A stretch of 64,000 nt of DNA from positions 1 to 64,000 of the forward strand of contig NZ_BDAZ01000067.1 in NCBI RefSeq assembly GCF_001612725.1, read 5' to 3'. Made by a program: the position numbers and the translations under genes. Position 1 is the first letter of the stretch. Each line of letters begins with the position of its first letter. Origin of the DNA: Nocardia anaemiae NBRC 100462 (GTDB lineage: Bacteria > Actinomycetota > Actinomycetes > Mycobacteriales > Mycobacteriaceae). Of this stretch, positions 59,535-64,000 are shown one piece after another. The notes under the pieces are model-generated. The model made no database searches, had not been told where the DNA came from, and worked only from the letters and a program-made list of their open reading frames with translations.

Positions 59535-62500
59535 TCAATCCTGAAGTCGGTCCAGCTGAGCGGTGATGCGAGCCGACAGTGCCGCGGCGTTGGCGCGGTG
59601 GTCGGCGGCCGCGGCCGGATCACCGAGGGCGTCGGTGAGTTCGGCGAGCACGGTGTCCATGGGGCCGTAGACCACCGAACCGGTATCCAGGCCCGCCATG
59701 GTGCCCGTGCGCGACAGCATGTCGCGGTAGCACTCGGTCATGGCGGCGGAGTCGTTCAACCGGATCGCGGCCCGAGCGCGGAACACCACCATGACCGACC
59801 AGTAGTGGTCACGCTTGATCGGCGCAGCCTTGACGAAAACCTCACGGGCCCTGTCGATCTCACCCGCATCGCAGAGCGCCAGTACATACGGGAACACCAT
59901 GGCCTCTGGCGCGACCGCGTACACCATGGACATCGGCTCCACCAACGCCGACAGATCCCCGCGCGCCCAGCCCAGCACCATGTCGGACACGATCAAGAGT
60001 TCGGCGCCGTTCGCGGTGCCGGAAGCGACCATCGCCGCACTGCATTCGGCATAGATGCGCCCGGCGACGGCCAGATCGCCGCGCAGGACCGACAGCACCG
60101 CCGAGAACGTCGACAGTACGGTCAGCATCTGACGCAGCTGCCCACCGGTCGCGCACTCCAATCCCCGTTCGGCCTCCGCGCGCGCCGCCGCCAAATCATT
60201 CGCGCTGCACGCGATCAGACAACCCAGGAAATGCGCGACCGCCTGGAACTCCACCAGCCCCGCCGCCGTGGACACCGCGAGCAACTCGGCCGCCAATGGT
60301 GCGCGCTCCGACCACAGATCCGGCCCCAAGGCCAGGAAGGCCCGTGCATTCACTGCGGCACAAAGCAATTCGGCATCACCGAACTCCCGCGCCAGCGCCA
60401 CCGCCTCCGCCGACGCCGCGAAAGCCAGCCGATCGTCGTCCCCCTCCACCTCGAACACCAGCGTCACCAGCAACCGCACCCGATCCCCCCGCGCCAAAGG
60501 GCGATCCAGCGCCGACCGCAACGCACCGATCATGCGTTCATCCGGCAACCGCTTGTCCCGCGTCGCCCAGATCAGTGGTGCGCGCCAGCAGCCGAGCGCG
60601 AACGCGACCGGATCCGCTGCGGCACTGGGACTCCGGGTGTTCGAGATATCGAGACCCGATGGGTTCACCGCGCCGATTCCGGCTTTGCCAGGAGTCGGCG
60701 CGGTAGCAGCAGCAAGGTCCCGAGCACTACCGGCACCAAGGTTCTGCGCGCCTTGGGCACCGATGTTCCGCGCGCTGTCGATTTCGGGCTCATGTTCTTG
60801 CGGGCCGCCGACTAGTGGCGTCGCCGAGTCGCCGGAAGCTCCTGACCTCATCATTGTCGTCGCGGGCCCAGCGGCGCGCAGTTGTGGGTCGGACGAGCCT
60901 GCCAAGTGTTCGGCGAGGTCGAGGGCCTGGGCGCGTAACAGGCGGGCAGCGGCGTCGTTTCCGCCGTAGGCGAGGGCGGCGACGCGGGCGCAGCGGGCTT
61001 CCAGGATGGCGATGCCGGTATCGCGATGGGCGCCGTCGTCCGGGTGACCGGCCAGGGTGTGCAGGTCCAGCACGGCGCGCCAGAGCGATTCGGATTCGGC
61101 GAACGCGCGGCGCGCGGTGCGGTGACGGGCCGCCGCGAGCACATGCGCGAGCGCCTGTTCGGCATTGCCGGCGTGCGCGCCGACCAAAGCGTGATGGGCC
61201 AGTACGTCCAGGTCGGGTGCGGGTGCGCGCTCGGCTACTCCGAGAGCCGTCCAATGCATGCGGGCGCGGCGCAGCGCAGGTATTCCGTCGTACACGGCAT
61301 CACGAGTCAAGGCGTGTCCGAAGCGGATTCGCCCACCGTCGATCCGCAGCAGCCCCGCCACCACCGCCATATCGACCAGATCGATCAGCGTCTCCTCGCT
61401 CTCCCCCGCCAGTTGCAGCAGCGAATCGATATCGGCCTCGTCACCCCACACCGACAGCAGTCGCAGCAGTCGGGCCGCCTCTGCAGGCAATCGGGCGATC
61501 CTGCGGTGCAGCACATCCCGCACACCCGCTGGCAAACCCAGCAGATTCCCTTCCGCCGCAGCCAGTTTCGCCAACTCGACCACGAACAGCGGATTACCCC
61601 CGGTCCGCTGCCGCACCAATTCCACGGCGCCGTCCTCGATTTCGGTGACCCCGGCCGCCGCCAGCACCACCCGCACCGCCGCCGCATCCAACCCGCCGAG
61701 TTCCAACCGGCCCGACGTCACCGCCGCCAGCGCCGCCGACGTGGCCCGCACCTCCTCCCCCGCCTCCGACCCGCGCAGCGTCACCGCGAACAACACCGGC
61801 TCGCCCGCCGTCCACGCCACCACCTGCCGCAGAATCTGCAAGGTCGCTCCATCCGCCCGATGTGCGTCCTCCAGCACCATCAGCAGCGGGCCCACCCCCA
61901 CACACCGCCGCGCCACGGCCCGCGCCAACTCGAACGGGGTCGAATCCCCCTCTGCCACCGGCGAAACCCGCAGCGCCGCAGTTCGCACCGCCACTGGCGT
62001 ATCCGCCACACCCCGCAGCGAGATCCGCGGCGGCTCGGCCCCCACCGCCGCGGCCGAACCTGCTTCCACCTCCTGCATCACCTCTGACGCCACCGCCTCC
62101 ACCTCCGGCAGCACCCCAGAAGCCGCCACTCTCGCCGCCGTCGACACGCCCGCCTCGGCTCCGGCCACCTCCGCTCGCCACCCATCGATCGGATCATCGA
62201 ATTCCCTTGCGACAGCGCCTAATTCCGCGTGAGCCTGCCGCCAGGCCCAGGCCGAGGGCGCGCCGTCAACCTCCGGGCATCGACCGGTGACCACATTCCA
62301 GCCGTGCCCGGTCAGCTCTGCGGCAACTGCTGCGACCAGAGTCGATTTCCCGGCACCGGCTTCACCCTCGACCCACACCAGTCGCGCCCGGCCCTCCGAT
62401 GCCTCCCGCGCCGCTGTCAGCAGTACGGCCCGCTGCTCGGTGTAGCCGACGACCTCCGGCATCACGCGCGGCCCTGGGCTGGTCGAGCCGCTGCCATGGG

Positions 62501-63392
62501 AATCGGTGCCGTCAGCTTCGAGGCGGGTGCCGAGCCAAGGCATCTCGGCTGACCGCCGAGCTGATCCGAGGTCGGGAGTGAAGGTCAGGGCCGGGTCGTG
62601 GGTGAGGATCGCGGATTCCAGATCGCGAAGGGGCGGACTGGATTCGACGCCGAATTCGCTGGCGAGATGGGTGCGGATGCGGCGGAGGGTGGCGAGTGCT
62701 TCGAGGGGGCGGCCCAGGCGGTAAAGGGCCAGCGCCAGCAGTCGGGCGGCTGTTTCGCGTTCGGGATGGTCGTCGACGAGGCGGTGCAGTGTGGTGGCGG
62801 CCTCGGCGGGACGGTCCAGGCGCAGGGCGGCGTCGGCGCGTTGCTCCATCGCGGTCCAGCGCATATCGGTGAGGCGGGTGATTTCCGGTGCGGCCCAGTC
62901 GGAGTCGGCGTAGGCGGCTAGGACGGGGCCGCGCCAGAGGGACAATGCGGTGTCCAGGGTTCGGTAGCGGATCGATAGGTCGGGTTCGGTGGCGGCGGCG
63001 GCGAGCAGACGCTCGAAATGCCAGGCATCCACGGCGGTGGGATCGGCGCGCAAAGCGTAGCCGGGGGCTTGGGATATCACCACGCGGGCGGGGGCTCGTG
63101 GCCGTCGGCGGGGTTCGAGGGCGCGGCGGAGGTAGGAAATATGAGCTTGCAATGCGCCAGCGGCTTTGGGTGGCGGTTCGCCCTGCCACAGGTCCTCGAT
63201 CAGCCGATCGGCCGACACCACTGCACCGGCGGCCATGACCAGCCGCGCCAGCACCGCGCCCTGCATGGGCCCGCGCAAGGCCGCTGGGCGGCCGTCCACC
63301 GTCACGCGCAGCGCGCCGAGTACGTCCACAGTCACCACGGGTGGTACATCGCCTGCGACAACCGGTTCGGTAACTCCACGGCCGGATCGCAT
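59535..63392 (-). CDS. SARP/BTAD-type transcriptional regulator with AAA ATPase domain
   Basis: 1,285 residues. Residues about 15-110 are an OmpR-like DNA-binding domain (VTVDVLGALRVTVDGRPAAL to GALQAHISYLRRALEPRRRP), then a BTAD helical region to about 270 (VDAWHFERLLAAAATEPDLS, LRRIRTHLASEFGVESSPPL). An AAA domain follows with Walker A VWVEGEAGAGKSTLVAAVAA and Walker B PLLMVLEDAHRADGATLQIL. The C-terminal half is helical and TPR-like. A low-complexity, Gly/Ala/Ser-rich linker lies at about residues 830-930. Such proteins usually activate secondary-metabolite or housekeeping clusters. The target is not in view. Confidence 0.93.
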   Translation of the reverse strand: MRSGRGVTEPVVAGDVPPVVTVDVLGALRVTVDGRPAALRGPMQGAVLARLVMAAGAVVSADRLIEDLWQGEPPPKAAGALQAHISYLRRALEPRRRPRAPARVVISQAPGYALRADPTAVDAWHFERLLAAAATEPDLSIRYRTLDTALSLWRGPVLAAYADSDWAAPEITRLTDMRWTAMEQRADAALRLDRPAEAATTLHRLVDDHPERETAARLLALALYRLGRPLEALATLRRIRTHLASEFGVESSPPLRDLESAILTHDPALTFTPDLGSARRSAEMPWLGTRLEADGTDSHGSGSTSPGPRVMPEVVGYTEQRAVLLTAAREASEGRARLVWVEGEAGAGKSTLVAAVAAELTGHGWNVVTGRCPEVDGAPSAWAWRQAHAELGAVAREFDDPIDGWRAEVAGAEAGVSTAARVAASGVLPEVEAVASEVMQEVEAGSAAAVGAEPPRISLRGVADTPVAVRTAALRVSPVAEGDSTPFELARAVARRCVGVGPLLMVLEDAHRADGATLQILRQVVAWTAGEPVLFAVTLRGSEAGEEVRATSAALAAVTSGRLELGGLDAAAVRVVLAAAGVTEIEDGAVELVRQRTGGNPLFVVELAKLAAAEGNLLGLPAGVRDVLHRRIARLPAEAARLLRLLSVWGDEADIDSLLQLAGESEETLIDLVDMAVVAGLLRIDGGRIRFGHALTRDAVYDGIPALRRARMHWTALGVAERAPAPDLDVLAHHALVGAHAGNAEQALAHVLAAARHRTARRAFAESESLWRAVLDLHTLAGHPDDGAHRDTGIAILEARCARVAALAYGGNDAAARLLRAQALDLAEHLAGSSDPQLRAAGPATTMMRSGASGDSATPLVGGPQEHEPEIDSARNIGAQGAQNLGAGSARDLAAATAPTPGKAGIGAVNPSGLDISNTRSPSAAADPVAFALGCWRAPLIWATRDKRLPDERMIGALRSALDRPLARGDRVRLLVTLVFEVEGDDDRLAFAASAEAVALAREFGDAELLCAAVNARAFLALGPDLWSERAPLAAELLAVSTAAGLVEFQAVAHFLGCLIACSANDLAAARAEAERGLECATGGQLRQMLTVLSTFSAVLSVLRGDLAVAGRIYAECSAAMVASGTANGAELLIVSDMVLGWARGDLSALVEPMSMVYAVAPEAMVFPYVLALCDAGEIDRAREVFVKAAPIKRDHYWSVMVVFRARAAIRLNDSAAMTECYRDMLSRTGTMAGLDTGSVVYGPMDTVLAELTDALGDPAAAADHRANAAALSARITAQLDRLQD

Positions 63393-63545
63393 TGCCCCAG
63401 CCTAAGTCCCGACCGGTCGCCACACCCACCGATCCGGGGCAGCGCTACCCCGCAAGAACAGCTCGACCGACAGATCGGTGACCGTCGCGCGCGGCGAACG
63501 CTGAAACGACGCGGACCGGGTCCGATGAGACCTGGTCCGCGAGGT
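63393..63545. other. Intergenic region upstream of the SARP-type gene
   Basis: About 150 bp between two minus-strand genes. It probably carries the promoter of the regulator. No repeat resembling a SARP-binding heptamer pair was recognised by eye. Confidence 0.35.
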
Positions 63546-63983
63546 TCACTCGCGCAGGGCGCGCACTCCGGCGGCGGCGAGGACCAGGCCCACCACGATG
63601 GTGCCGGGAATGATCCACAGGCCCTCCGCGCCGGGCAGACCTTCCGCCCCGGCCATGGCCAGGACCGCGAGCACGATCAGGGCTCCGGCGGCGCGGCCCA
63701 TCCTGGGACGCGGCGCGATCAGGGCGCAGACCGCGATCAACAACATACCCAGCAGGAAGGCGGCGGCAAGCGGACCGGTCACGGGCAGCGCGGCGTCCTC
63801 GATTCGATGTTGCTCGTGGGGCGATAGCTGCGGGGCCACGTAGATCTCGTGGTAGGCACCGATCGGAATGGCCAGGGTGAGACCGAGATACAACAGGACC
63901 CCGGCGGCGGCAGCGACCTTCGCGATCCCGCCGCGTGTGTTCGGCGGCGAGGCAGTGACATCCGATCCGACGCCTTCCGACAT
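63546..63983 (-). CDS. Small membrane protein, four predicted helices
   Basis: 145 residues. N-terminal tail MSEGVGSDVTASPPNTRGGI, then hydrophobic segments KVAAAAGVLLYLGLTLAIPI, LPVTGPLAAAFLLGMLLIAV, AAGALIVLAVLAMAGAEG and LWIIPGTIVVGLVLAAAGV. The family is not recognised. The ATG is 17 bp from the window end, so upstream context is not visible. Confidence 0.75.
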   Translation of the reverse strand: MSEGVGSDVTASPPNTRGGIAKVAAAAGVLLYLGLTLAIPIGAYHEIYVAPQLSPHEQHRIEDAALPVTGPLAAAFLLGMLLIAVCALIAPRPRMGRAAGALIVLAVLAMAGAEGLPGAEGLWIIPGTIVVGLVLAAAGVRALRE

Positions 63984-64000
63984 TCGGCGGTCGGCGGTCG

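Overview
This window is high-GC DNA from an actinomycete, most plausibly a Nocardia or a close relative among the mycolate actinobacteria. The support is codon use, frequent GTG/TTG starts, 4-base ATGA/GTGA gene overlaps, an MTB12-like secreted protein, a DUF574-type methyltransferase, a large SARP/BTAD ATPase regulator and the IS families present. The genus is inferred from these features, not proven.

Layout. 1-6.4 kb: a gene fragment, a complete ISL3-family IS with a perfect 8-bp target duplication, a TPR membrane protein, and an IS481-family element abutting the 5' end of a hypothetical gene. 6.8-8.3 kb: a MerR regulator divergent from a class II aldolase/carboxymuconolactone decarboxylase pair, with a clear operator between them. 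8.3-11 kb and 17-23 kb: belts of decayed genes (arsenate reductase, SDR, aminotransferase, aldehyde dehydrogenase, phosphotransferase, glycosyltransferase, IS256 relic). Intact genes stand between them: P450, ABC exporter, MTB12-like protein, methyltransferase, MetE-fold protein, a 563-residue unknown, DUF6506-like protein and LysR. 23-27 kb: a secreted PQQ-type beta-propeller, and an oxidoreductase divergent from an HxlR regulator that has an apparently leaderless promoter.

27.5-37.8 kb: an aromatic catabolic island. Two IclR regulators accompany a hydratase, acetylating acetaldehyde dehydrogenase, hydroxyoxovalerate aldolase, oxalocrotonate decarboxylase, a CMD-family protein, an extradiol dioxygenase, a TIM-barrel protein, an MHS-family transporter, type II dehydroquinate dehydratase and a quinate/shikimate dehydrogenase. 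Read together they suggest import of quinate or shikimate, conversion to a catechol such as protocatechuate, and meta-cleavage to pyruvate and acetyl-CoA. This would be an alternative to the usual beta-ketoadipate route.

38-47 kb: a scramblase-like protein, a STAND/NB-ARC ATPase with six 42-residue TPRs, and a small upstream partner that appears to share a short amyloid-like motif with it. Next comes a nested transposon: an IS256 element interrupted by both an IS110 and an IS1182 element. Recombinase-like debris and a glycosyltransferase follow.

48.4-59.4 kb: a seemingly complete non-phosphorylative L-fucose pathway. It comprises a mutarotase fused to an aldo/keto reductase, lactonase, fuconate dehydratase, SDR dehydrogenase, FAH-type hydrolase and an FMN lactate oxidase/dehydrogenase, plus a ribose-type ABC importer and a FadR-type GntR regulator. 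A palindromic ACATCSGATGT site recurs at the promoters. 59.5-64 kb: the SARP-type regulator and a small membrane protein.
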